Shown here: positions 18,027 through 26,161 of the stretch, one piece after another
Position numbering within the stretch: position 1 is the first letter of the stretch
Layout: every line of letters begins with the position of its first letter
NCBI RefSeq assembly: GCF_044762745.1
Contig: NZ_JBIWEX010000004.1
Location: 124,001-188,000 of the forward strand
DNA length: 64,000 nt
Direction of reading: 5' to 3'
DNA from: Psychrobacillus sp044762745
GTDB taxonomy: Bacteria > Bacillota > Bacilli > Bacillales_A > Planococcaceae
The notes under the pieces: model-generated
What the model was told of the DNA's origin: nothing
Seen by the model: only the letters and a program-made list of their open reading frames with translations
Database searches by the model: none
Program-made: the position numbers and the translations under genes

Positions 18027-19241
18027 TCAACTGCTATTTTCAGAGTATTCATCCATAAACCTAAAATAGGGAAGAAGTATCCCAAGTAATGATACTGTAC
18101 ATATAATAGATCCAATCAAAAAATAAAGCGGACGTATTCCCCACTGTTCACTTAAAATCCCTCCAACGAGTACGCCTAGCGGCATTGCCCCTCGAATGAT
18201 AAAAAGTCGGACAGATGCTACTTTACCCATCAATTCGTTCGGAACGGTTTGTTGAAATATCGTTAAGTTATGGACACCGAAAAAAGCCATTGCAATTCCA
18301 GCAATCACCTCGGTCATTATGCCCAAAATAATGCTATGGTTAAATCCTAACGCGATAAATGTTAGACCACCGATTATCAATGCTCCCAACATTAAAACTC
18401 TACGACTGTTATACGTTATTTTCCCTACTAGTATTGATCCAATTACATAGCCAAGTGGAAAACTAGCCATAAAATAGCCGTATTCAGCATAGCTTCCTGA
18501 CAACTCTTTTGTTATATAAGGTAAGGTGACAACCATCGTCACTCCTACTCCAAATTGGACGAATGCTAAAAAGATTCCTAACCAAACGATAAGCCGTTGC
18601 TTAAAGAAATATGATATTCCTTCCAAGAATTGTTCTAACCAAGACGTTCGTACACTTAAGGAAATTCTGTTTTCTTGGATAAAAAGTAAAAGTGCGCCAC
18701 TTGTAATTAGTGTGCCACATACAAATAGTATAGTAGGTATAACGCCTATATACTCAATGACGATTCCTCCCAAAATTGGAGCTAGAAAAGTCATTAATCG
18801 GACCGTTCCATCTATATAGGCATTCGCTGCAGCTAATTGGTCTTTCGGTACGATTGTTGGTGTGATTGCTTGGTTTGCTGGTGTATAAATAGGCGTTATT
18901 AATCCCACTATTATTTGGACTGCATAAATATGCCACGCGTGTAGATTTCCAGTAGCCAATGAGACAAGTGGTATAAGGAATATTAACCCTCGCGTCCACT
19001 GTGAAAATACCATGATCCATTTTCGACTCCATCGATCAATAAAAGGACCAATAAATAATTGCAAAATAATAGACGGAATAAAATACAGTAACCACATGCT
19101 ACCTAATGCCATCGTCGAATTGGTCAGTTGATAAATAAGAATTGAATTGCAAAAAGTACCAAATGCACCGCCTAGTTCGGAAATAACATTCCCTATCCAG
19201 ACAATAAGAAACGGACGACTCTTTAATAAGGTGTTTCTCAT
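18027..19241 (-). CDS. MFS transporter, macrolide-efflux type
   Basis: 404 aa with about 12 hydrophobic segments. The N-terminal RPFLIVWIGNVISELGGAFG and the loop GPFIDRWSRKWIMVFSQ (motif A type) fit the MFS_3 efflux branch. Its ATG overlaps the ArsR-type regulator stop by 4 nt, which makes a two-gene unit. An ABC-F antibiotic-protection gene lies just upstream, suggesting an efflux role. The substrate is not predictable. Confidence 0.82.
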   Translation of the reverse strand: MRNTLLKSRPFLIVWIGNVISELGGAFGTFCNSILIYQLTNSTMALGSMWLLYFIPSIILQLFIGPFIDRWSRKWIMVFSQWTRGLIFLIPLVSLATGNLHAWHIYAVQIIVGLITPIYTPANQAITPTIVPKDQLAAANAYIDGTVRLMTFLAPILGGIVIEYIGVIPTILFVCGTLITSGALLLFIQENRISLSVRTSWLEQFLEGISYFFKQRLIVWLGIFLAFVQFGVGVTMVVTLPYITKELSGSYAEYGYFMASFPLGYVIGSILVGKITYNSRRVLMLGALIIGGLTFIALGFNHSIILGIMTEVIAGIAMAFFGVHNLTIFQQTVPNELMGKVASVRLFIIRGAMPLGVLVGGILSEQWGIRPLYFLIGSIICTVSLLGILLPYFRFMDEYSENSS

Positions 19242-20278
19242 TGATTTAAGTAAAACTCCAGTTCCTTCGATAGCACATCCAGTGAGTTTCTTTTAAGCGA
19301 ATACTTTGCATCGATAATCTCTACTAACTTAGCTGCTCTTAGAATTTTTAAATGATGATGGATGGTTGATTTGCCTATGTTTAATTGCTCTGTAATGTCT
19401 TGTAACGAAAGATCCCGTTCCTCAAGTAATTTAACCATTCGGAGACGGACCTCATCTCCCAATGCTTTATGTTTCAATACTAATAAATTGTTTGGTGTGT
19501 ACCGGTCACTTGGTGAGATACTTTCATTCGTAATAGGAAAGTAAAATACTTTTGTATCTTCTAAATCTGCCTCAATATTCCACGGGCGATAAATGTATTG
19601 TGGGATTAATAACACGTTGGATACATTTAGTTCTGGTGAATATGTAATGCCTCCTGTCGTCCATTCTACTAGTTCTTCCGCCGACATTTTACTTGCCATC
19701 TCTATCTTCATTTCATAATCCGTTTGCAAAATAGCATGAAGCTCCACATCTTTTATAATAACTGCCTCATACCATCCAGTCATCACGTTAATAAGATGTT
19801 CTTTTAACCGTTTACCGTTAGCCTGACAAATGAATTCGATATAACGTGGAAAAAAGGAGTTATCCTTCGTAATTTTCATCATTTCCTTCATGGCCAATTG
19901 ATCGCCTAATGAAGCATTTCTTCTTAACTCTTGATAGTTGTTTCCGATAAACGGCAAACAAATAAAAATAAAATTTGGCATGGAAAGTTCCTGAATATAC
20001 TTAGTAAACTCTCTTAGATCAGCGAAGTCTCGTTGATGGAGTAACTGTAGTAAGGCTTTCCAAGTATTTTTGTTTTCTACAAAGTCTAATTCAACTAATA
20101 GTTTCACAGGTAGAGATTCTTTTATTTCTTTCCAATAGTATACAGGTTTTTCTAGTGTTTTAATAAGAGGCTTATTCGTAATTGCAGCTATTCCTAATGC
20201 ACATTCCCATAAAACAGAGTATTTTAATTGAACTTGATACGTTTCTCTCTTCCTACTTGTAAGATTTAAGACATCCAA
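19238..20278 (-). CDS. ArsR-type winged-helix regulator with large N-terminal domain
   Basis: 346 aa. The ArsR-like helix-turn-helix is at the C-terminus (residues about 270-330: LKHKALGDEVRLRMVKLL, then IGKSTIHHHLKILRAA). The first 260 residues are a domain I do not recognise, probably for ligand or dimer contacts. A TTG start at 20278 is chosen: GGAGGGG lies 7 nt upstream, whereas the frame runs on to 20353 without a good site. A promoter with a perfect dyad lies directly upstream. It is coupled to the MFS gene and probably represses the pair. Confidence 0.78.
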   Translation of the reverse strand: MDVLNLTSRKRETYQVQLKYSVLWECALGIAAITNKPLIKTLEKPVYYWKEIKESLPVKLLVELDFVENKNTWKALLQLLHQRDFADLREFTKYIQELSMPNFIFICLPFIGNNYQELRRNASLGDQLAMKEMMKITKDNSFFPRYIEFICQANGKRLKEHLINVMTGWYEAVIIKDVELHAILQTDYEMKIEMASKMSAEELVEWTTGGITYSPELNVSNVLLIPQYIYRPWNIEADLEDTKVFYFPITNESISPSDRYTPNNLLVLKHKALGDEVRLRMVKLLEERDLSLQDITEQLNIGKSTIHHHLKILRAAKLVEIIDAKYSLKRNSLDVLSKELEFYLNQ

Positions 20279-20312
20279 TACATCACCCCTCCAGAAAATT
20301 CTATATACTCTG

Positions 20313-20360
20313 AATATATCATTCGAAATACATAGAATCAACTGAATATTCATTATTCAG
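20313..20360 (-). promoter_or_regulatory. Promoter and dyad operator of the ArsR/MFS unit
   Basis: A -35 TTGATT (20336-20341), 17-nt spacer and -10 TATATT (20313-20318) face the regulator gene. Just upstream of the -35, CTGAATA and TATTCAG form a perfect 7-bp inverted repeat with a 5-nt centre (20342-20360). A further TATTCAG runs out of the -10 box (20312-20318 on the other strand). This is a natural arrangement for autorepression. Confidence 0.55.
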
Positions 20361-20373
20361 ATAATAGAAGTGA

Positions 20374-21843
20374 TTAAAAAGGTTTTAATTCTATTTTTTT
20401 AGTAGATATAGTGTTAACATAATATTCATTATGATCTACGCCAATTATCGTTGGTTGATATTTCTTGATTGCATCTATCAATTGATTTATTACGAATATG
20501 TCTAAATAATTCGTTACCTCATCCCAAATAAATAACTCATTTTTACCTAATAATGCATTCGCTAAAAATACTTTTTTCTGTTCACCAGAGCTCCAATCTT
20601 TACTTGATTTAGCTGAAAAACTTGAACGCTCAATACCTAATTGATATAACAAATACCAATATTTTTCTTTTGCTTCTTTTGTTGATAATCGACTTAGCAC
20701 TGAAAAATAATCTACTTCCTTTTGAATTTTTTGATGTAGTATCGATAAATGTTCAGGTAGCCTAATACGATACTCACCTATTGTATCTAGCTGCTCTGAT
20801 CCTAAAATAAAATTTAATAGAGTAGATTTACCACTTCCATTTTTCCCTCCAATAAAGAAACGATCATTTGGATATATATCTATATTGATCGGTTCAAAAA
20901 GAGGGACACCATTTCTCAAAATGGAAAAATCACGAAAGAATAAAATTTGTTTTCTTGGCTGTTCCACAATCATTTCAAGTTCCGAGATATTTTCGAAATT
21001 ATGAATGAGATTTTCTTTTTCCTCGATCATTGCTTCTGTTCGTTTGTTTATAGCTTTTGCTCTTTTCATTTGTTTTGCTGCCGATCGTCTTGCAGAAGCA
21101 TCCTTTGTGCTGTTTTCTTTTTTTAACCCCCAATTACTTACTTGTTTTGAAACATCATGAAGCCGTTTAATTTCCTTTTGGAGCTTTGCGTTTACTTCTT
21201 CAGAAAGCATATCTGCATTTGCTTTTTCGTATTTCCACGTATCCACATTCCCACTAATCAAATCCATCGATTCTTTATTTATAGCTAAAATATGATCAAC
21301 AAATTGATTTAAAAAAGACTCATCATGACTAATTACGATAAATCCCTTTTTCTTCTTTAAATATTGCCCCACTATTTTTCTTCCATTTACATCTAGATTA
21401 TTTGTTGGTTCATCAATTAAAGGGAATGAATTTTCATTCAAAAATAACTCTATCAATAAGATTTTTGTTTGCTCCCCTCCACTTAAAATATTAAACTTTT
21501 TATATAAAATGTCTGTCGATAGATCCATATAGGTTAACTCACGCTCAATTTGCCAAATATCTATATATGGATTTTGTTTCCGTAATACTTCCAAAGCAGT
21601 TAGATCTTCATGCATATCTTTATAAGATGGGAAGTATTTAAAGTCTAATGTGGACTGTATAGAACCTTCATATTCTAACTCATCTAAAAGGATTTTTAAA
21701 AAGGTTGTTTTTCCCCGACCATTCCGGCCAACAAGCCCTAATTTCCAATTTTCATTGATATTTAAGTTTACATTTTTAAAAATCGGTTGAATCATCGAAA
21801 CATATTTAAACAACATATTTTTTATAAGTATATTACCGGTCAT
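20374..21843 (-). CDS. ABC-F ribosome protection ATPase, Lsa-like
   Basis: 489 aa, two ABC domains without membrane segments. Domain 1 has Walker A GRNGRGKTT, signature LSGGEQTK and Walker B PLIDEPTNNLD. A basic inter-domain linker lies at about 225-300 (SARRSAAKQMKRAKAINKR). Domain 2 has GGKNGSGKST, WSSGEQKK and LFIWDEVTNYLD. The WDE-NYLD form, and the WKLGLVGRNGRGKTT start, resemble Lsa-type proteins that protect ribosomes from lincosamides, streptogramins A and pleuromutilins. ATG follows GAGGCGATCTGA. Expression is likely controlled by the attenuator at 21871-21993. Resistance spectrum is inferred. Confidence 0.85.
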   Translation of the reverse strand: MTGNILIKNMLFKYVSMIQPIFKNVNLNINENWKLGLVGRNGRGKTTFLKILLDELEYEGSIQSTLDFKYFPSYKDMHEDLTALEVLRKQNPYIDIWQIERELTYMDLSTDILYKKFNILSGGEQTKILLIELFLNENSFPLIDEPTNNLDVNGRKIVGQYLKKKKGFIVISHDESFLNQFVDHILAINKESMDLISGNVDTWKYEKANADMLSEEVNAKLQKEIKRLHDVSKQVSNWGLKKENSTKDASARRSAAKQMKRAKAINKRTEAMIEEKENLIHNFENISELEMIVEQPRKQILFFRDFSILRNGVPLFEPINIDIYPNDRFFIGGKNGSGKSTLLNFILGSEQLDTIGEYRIRLPEHLSILHQKIQKEVDYFSVLSRLSTKEAKEKYWYLLYQLGIERSSFSAKSSKDWSSGEQKKVFLANALLGKNELFIWDEVTNYLDIFVINQLIDAIKKYQPTIIGVDHNEYYVNTISTKKIELKPF

Positions 21844-21870
21844 TCAGATCGCCTCTAATAGGAAAGAAAA

Positions 21871-21993
21871 CAAAAAATCCCTCCGTTTATTTGGAAGGAT
21901 CAGTCTATATATGTATTCATTTATGCATAACAAATACGCCTATTTTGAGTGTATTAGGTTCTTTGAATATATGATAAATGAGCAGACTAATCC
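21871..21993 (-). promoter_or_regulatory. Transcription attenuator in the ABC-F leader
   Basis: Leader RNA (minus strand), in order. First is a segment GGATTAGTCT (21984-21993). Then comes a three-codon ORF. Then AGACTGATCC (21897-21906), which can pair with the first segment with one G-U pair. The last four bases of that segment (ATCC) are also the start of the terminator stem: ATCCTTCC (21893-21900) with GGAGGGAT (21877-21884), followed by TTTTTT. Antiterminator and terminator are thus mutually exclusive. This is the design of antibiotic-induced ABC-F leaders. Confidence 0.8.
21917..21928 (-). CDS. Three-codon leader ORF (Met-His-Lys)
   Basis: ATG CAT AAA TGA lies between the two pairing segments of the ABC-F attenuator. 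A weak ribosome site (AATAGGCG) precedes it. A drug-stalled ribosome here would bias folding towards the antiterminator. A similarly short, 3-aa uORF is known from the Listeria lmo0919 ABC-F leader. Confidence 0.6.
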   Translation of the reverse strand: MHK

Positions 21994-22416
21994 TATTTTG
22001 CAAGTAAATGTATATACATTTTTACTATAAATAGAATTAGTTTAACATCGGCCACTCATCATCCCTTCAAAGATATTACAATAAAAATAGCATATAATTA
22101 ATTCAATTGTCAAACAATTTTCGGACAATACACGACTCATTACGGGTTCCAATTGCTTTTCCCACTAAAAAAAACCCTTCCGTTACTCTCCAATGTATAA
22201 GCGCGTTACTTTTCTAGAAACACTCATACAACTTAGGCGCTTTCTTAGACCTATTGTTATTTCTCCATGTGTTTCCTTCATAACTAAAAGTTTCCCTCTA
22301 ACAAAAATTGTTTACGAAGACAAGATACCGTGTTACAATATTTACATATCATAAGAATGTATTTTTTTTACTTTTAAAGTTGGTCTAGGGAAACATTTTA
22401 AACTTAGGAGAGATGA
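21994..22416. other. Intergenic region between the ABC-F leader and mntH
   Basis: It holds the divergent promoters of the ABC-F gene and of mntH. Apart from the mntH promoter and operator candidates and arms AAGCGC/GCGCTT near 22199 and 22239, I see no gene or RNA element. Confidence 0.4.
22323..22394 (+). promoter_or_regulatory. mntH promoter with candidate MntR operator
   Basis: A -10 TACAAT (22334-22339) has a weak TTTACG 17 nt upstream. At 22379-22394 the sequence GTTGGTCTAGGGAAAC resembles the MntR box of Bacillus (TTTGCCTTAAGGAAAC) in 10-11 of 16 positions. MntR represses manganese uptake genes when manganese is plentiful. The assignment rests on resemblance and position only. Confidence 0.4.
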
Positions 22417-23778
22417 ATGATGAGTTCTGACCCAAAACATATAACAGAAGAGCAAGGTTGGTTAAAAGCAAGTGCTAATGTGAGTTTAGAAGAGGTTAAT
22501 AGCTCGGTTAATGTTCCAATAAAAGGTAGCTTTTGGCGCAAACTGTTTGCGTTTTTAGGTCCCGGTTCCTTAGTGGCGGTTGGATATGTAGATCCAGGAA
22601 ATTGGGCGACTTCTATTGCGGGTGGTGCGCGCTTTGGTTATACGCTTTTGATTGTTATTTTACTATCTAATTTAATCGCTATGCTCCTACAAGCGTTATC
22701 AGCAAAACTTGGTATCGTTACTGGGAGGGATCTTGCGCAAGCAACAAGAGATGCCACTGGCAAAAAAACGGCTTTCTTCCTTTGGATTTTAACGGAACTT
22801 GCTATTATTGCAACAGATTTAGCAGAGGTAATCGGTTCGGCGATTGCATTAAGTTTATTGTTTGGTATCCCTTTACTATTAGGAATCACCATCACTACAT
22901 TAGATGTTTTGCTTTTGCTTTACTTACAAAAGAAAAGCTTTCGTATTATCGAATCGATTGTCATTGTGCTAATGGTAACTATTTTTGTCGTCTTTGCATT
23001 TGAAGTGATTATATCCAAACCAGAAATTTCCGCATTATTTGGTGGATATGTACCGAAAATGGAAATTATCACAAATCCATCCATGCTTTTTATTTCTCTT
23101 GGTATATTAGGAGCGACGGTTATGCCACATAATTTGTATTTGCATTCTTCTATCGTTCAAACAAGAAATTATAAAAGAACAATAGCTGGGAAAAAAGAAG
23201 CACTAAAGTTTTCGCTTATTGACTCTACTTTTTCTTTAACTGTCGCTTTTCTTATCAATTCTGCAATTTTAATTCTTGGGGCAGCTGCCTTTTATGGAAC
23301 AAATTTAGATGTATCCGAGATTGAAGCAGCTTATGAGTTATTAAGCCCTACTTTAGGTGTAGGTATTGCAAGTACATTATTTGCGGTTGCTTTACTTGCT
23401 TCCGGGCAAAATTCGACCATTACAGGAACTATGAGCGGGCAAATAGTGATGGAAGGATTTATACGATTAAAAATTTCTCCATGGCTTCGTCGTTTGATCA
23501 CACGTTTATTAGCAGTCATTCCTGCGTTTATTGTAACTTGGATAGCAGGTTCTAAAGGAACAGGTGAGTTATTGTTATGGAGTCAAGTAGTATTAAGCCT
23601 TGCTCTTCCATTTGCCGTTATACCTTTAGTATTATTTACAAGCGATAAAAGAAAAATGGGCGAATTCGCCAATACACTACCCGTGAAAATATTAGCGTGG
23701 GGATGTACCGTTTTAATCGTGATTTTGAATATATTCTTAATCGGTTATATTATTATAACTGGGCAAGATTTAGGTTAA
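22417..23778 (+). CDS. mntH: Nramp manganese/proton symporter MntH
   Basis: 453 aa. The Nramp signature is clear: GYVDPGNWAT in TM1 (metal-binding Asp and Asn of DPGN) and GATVMPHNLYLHS in TM6 (metal-binding Met of MPH), with about 11 membrane segments. It imports Mn2+ with protons. AGGAG stands 6 nt before ATG 22417 and 9 nt before the second ATG (22420), so either may start. It is a single-gene unit, ended by a strong terminator shared with the convergent hydrolase gene. Confidence 0.93.
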   Translation: MMSSDPKHITEEQGWLKASANVSLEEVNSSVNVPIKGSFWRKLFAFLGPGSLVAVGYVDPGNWATSIAGGARFGYTLLIVILLSNLIAMLLQALSAKLGIVTGRDLAQATRDATGKKTAFFLWILTELAIIATDLAEVIGSAIALSLLFGIPLLLGITITTLDVLLLLYLQKKSFRIIESIVIVLMVTIFVVFAFEVIISKPEISALFGGYVPKMEIITNPSMLFISLGILGATVMPHNLYLHSSIVQTRNYKRTIAGKKEALKFSLIDSTFSLTVAFLINSAILILGAAAFYGTNLDVSEIEAAYELLSPTLGVGIASTLFAVALLASGQNSTITGTMSGQIVMEGFIRLKISPWLRRLITRLLAVIPAFIVTWIAGSKGTGELLLWSQVVLSLALPFAVIPLVLFTSDKRKMGEFANTLPVKILAWGCTVLIVILNIFLIGYIIITGQDLG

Positions 23779-23820
23779 AAAAGTGGCATGATTTAAGAAG
23801 AAATCATGCCACTTTTTTTA
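23779..23820 (+). terminator. Bidirectional terminator between mntH and the MBL-fold gene
   Basis: Stem of 14 bp (23781-23794 and 23801-23814), loop AAGAAG, with T7 on the plus strand and a matching T-run on the minus strand. It can end both convergent transcripts. Confidence 0.9.
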
Positions 23821-23860
23821 TGCCTTCTTTTCATTTATTAGGAATTCTTATCTTCGTTAT

Positions 23861-24793
23861 CTATTCTCTCGCCTTGAACTTTACTACTCCGTCCAGTTCC
23901 TGACGCTCCACGTTTCCAATCGATTCTAAATACAATAATCGAGTAAGTGTAGCCATAAAAGAACTTAAATTGAGGATGATATTTACGGTTCCGTATACTT
24001 CGTGGCAGATTTGATTAGCGGTTTTACTTTCGCTCGTCACGGATTGTAGTACTTGTTGTAGGCGATATTCATGTTTAGCAGTCAGTTCGTTTATTCTAGA
24101 ATGAAGATCATAAATTAAGTCTCCATGACCTGGTAAAGTAATGTCGGCTGGATATTTTTCCAATTCCGTCAATGATAAAAAGTAATCTTTCAATGGATTT
24201 TCTTCTTCTCCCGACCATAGACCAATTACTGGATTGATCTTGTTTAATACATGATCTCCAATGATCATGATCTTCTTATTTTCATTATAAAAGCAAAAAT
24301 GATCAGGTGCATGACCTGGTGTCCAAATAGCCTCAAACAATTCCTCACCTAATTGAATATGTTGATGATTTTCAAAAAAACCATTCGGTTCGAAATCGTA
24401 AATGGGAGGATCTTCATTTATTTTATTAGGAAGTGATTGTCCCCCATGTCTGATAATCAAACTGTTTAATCGGTCTCTACCATGTGAATTCCGATTTTTC
24501 CTCATTTCTTCGTAACCCAAATTGGAGACAATAACAGGTACTCCAACTTCCTGTTGAAACCATTTTGCAAGACCGATATGATCTTGATGAGTGTGTGTCA
24601 GGACCACTTTCTCTATTAAGATCCCAGATGATAACACTTTTTTCCATCCTTCTTTCGATTCTATTGAATCAGTCCCCGTATCAATCACCGTATATCCATT
24701 TTTTCCTTCTATTAAATAGCAGTTAACCTCTCCCATTCCTTTTGGAAATTTGATAACTAGTTTATGTATACCATCTGTTACTTCTGTTAACAT
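23861..24793 (-). CDS. MBL-fold metallo-hydrolase
   Basis: 310 aa. The zinc-binding motif THTHQDHIGLA and a downstream WTPGHAPDHFCFY and LPGHGD supply the His/Asp ligands of a metallo-beta-lactamase-fold hydrolase. Residues 230-310 add a helical domain as in the glyoxalase II/LACTB2-like branch. ATG 24793 follows AAGGGGGACATGAA; the GTG 8 codons upstream has no site. It lies 29 nt after the phosphoesterase gene and is convergent with mntH. The substrate is unknown. Confidence 0.8.
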   Translation of the reverse strand: MLTEVTDGIHKLVIKFPKGMGEVNCYLIEGKNGYTVIDTGTDSIESKEGWKKVLSSGILIEKVVLTHTHQDHIGLAKWFQQEVGVPVIVSNLGYEEMRKNRNSHGRDRLNSLIIRHGGQSLPNKINEDPPIYDFEPNGFFENHQHIQLGEELFEAIWTPGHAPDHFCFYNENKKIMIIGDHVLNKINPVIGLWSGEEENPLKDYFLSLTELEKYPADITLPGHGDLIYDLHSRINELTAKHEYRLQQVLQSVTSESKTANQICHEVYGTVNIILNLSSFMATLTRLLYLESIGNVERQELDGVVKFKARE

Positions 24794-24822
24794 TTCATGT
24801 CCCCCTTGTTGTTGCACTCACT

Positions 24823-25908
24823 TCAAAAGCAATCTTTTGGCAACCAGCCTACCTCTCCATTTTCTCTCTTCACAAGAATATATCCGTCACATTCATTATC
24901 AACCATCGATACTTTTTCTCCTTGTTTAACAGATAGAAAGGTTGTACTCAGGTCCGTTTTGGCACGGGCTGATTCATGATCTATTAGTAAATATTCATTT
25001 TTAATCCATTGTTCAATGCCGAGATTCGTATTTTCACACAGAGTAAAGTATCTCTCTTGTCTTATTATTTGCATGTCGTAATTTGGATATGTCACAGTTC
25101 CTACTCTTTTTGTGGAATTGTTATATTCTTTTTGCACAATCATTTCGCTCGTTAACTCATCCACATATGTAGATGTATACGTTCCATTTTGGATAATTAG
25201 CGCATTTAGTTGTCCATCTTTCTTAATCTGATTTCCACCATCTAGAGCAATGATTTTTTTACCAAGATCAATGATCGAATTATGGGAACTAACTTGATTT
25301 GCACGATAATTAACGACTGGCCAATGACCTACGATGACTATTTTGTCGGCTTGGTGCACTTGCTTATAAAATTCTTGCGTATATAATGCAACCTCTTCTT
25401 TTGTTTCTCTCCAATTTTCTTTATTTTCAATACCTGCATGAATGATAATAAAGTCATCGGTTTCATAAGCAATTGGTAATGATTCTATCCAATCTATTTG
25501 CTCCTGAAAATATTGGCGATAATAGCGGGCAAGTTCTTCTAGATTTGTGAAATCATCTATTGTTTTAAAATTTTTTGCTAGCATTTCATTTAAAACAGAA
25601 TTTTTTTGTCTGTTCATGTATGGAATAATTCCATTACTCCCATTAAACACATAGCGATGGACTACATCACAGTTTCCTTTTGTGACAAAGACCTTATTGG
25701 ATTGTTTAGATAAACCTCTCACAAATTCCACTACTTCTAAACTATTTTGTCCTTTTTCGCAAAGATCACCGTTGATGAATAGATAATCTTCTCTCGTATA
25801 ATTCACTTTTTGTAATAGATTTTTAAATATCTTTAGATTTGCATGTATATCTGAAATGATAATTGCACGTTTTGTTTTATCTAATTGCAGTCGGCTTACT
25901 TCAATCAT
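24823..25908 (-). CDS. Calcineurin-like phosphoesterase with C-terminal SH3-like domain
   Basis: 361 aa. PPP-type metal motifs are in order: SDIHAN, INGDLCEKG, KGNCDVV (usually GNHE; here Cys-Asp), IHAG and GHWPV. The last 60 residues (SVKQGEKVSMV, then EVGWLPKDCF) look like an SH3-like domain, unusual for a bacterial protein phosphatase. The chosen ATG follows GGGGG at 8 nt; a TTG lies 5 codons upstream. First gene of a two-gene unit with the MBL-fold hydrolase. It may act on phosphoproteins or dinucleotides. Confidence 0.75.
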   Translation of the reverse strand: MIEVSRLQLDKTKRAIIISDIHANLKIFKNLLQKVNYTREDYLFINGDLCEKGQNSLEVVEFVRGLSKQSNKVFVTKGNCDVVHRYVFNGSNGIIPYMNRQKNSVLNEMLAKNFKTIDDFTNLEELARYYRQYFQEQIDWIESLPIAYETDDFIIIHAGIENKENWRETKEEVALYTQEFYKQVHQADKIVIVGHWPVVNYRANQVSSHNSIIDLGKKIIALDGGNQIKKDGQLNALIIQNGTYTSTYVDELTSEMIVQKEYNNSTKRVGTVTYPNYDMQIIRQERYFTLCENTNLGIEQWIKNEYLLIDHESARAKTDLSTTFLSVKQGEKVSMVDNECDGYILVKRENGEVGWLPKDCF

Positions 25909-26024
25909 TAACTTAACCCCCAAAATATTATAATCTTGAGAATATTATATCAAAAAAACTAATTAATAATATCTTTTCTTGAAAACTGGAGATAAGATAC
26001 TGTTGAATGAGTTGTATTCACTAA

Positions 26025-26069
26025 AAAACAAAAAGTAATCAGCCATTTCATATATGGCCGATTACTTTT
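26025..26069 (-). terminator. Terminator of the dehydrogenase/CoA-transferase operon
   Basis: Stem of 16 bp with one wobble (26031-26046 and 26054-26069, 7-nt loop), then TTTTTGTTTTTT on the minus strand. It lies about 90 nt after the dehydrogenase stop. Confidence 0.88.
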
Positions 26070-26161
26070 AACTGCACGGATTGTTAAATCAGCTTTCTCT
26101 ATTACAGGAGATTGCTTTTTTATTTAAATAGGTTGACTCCGTTAGGTGTTCTTTTGATTAG

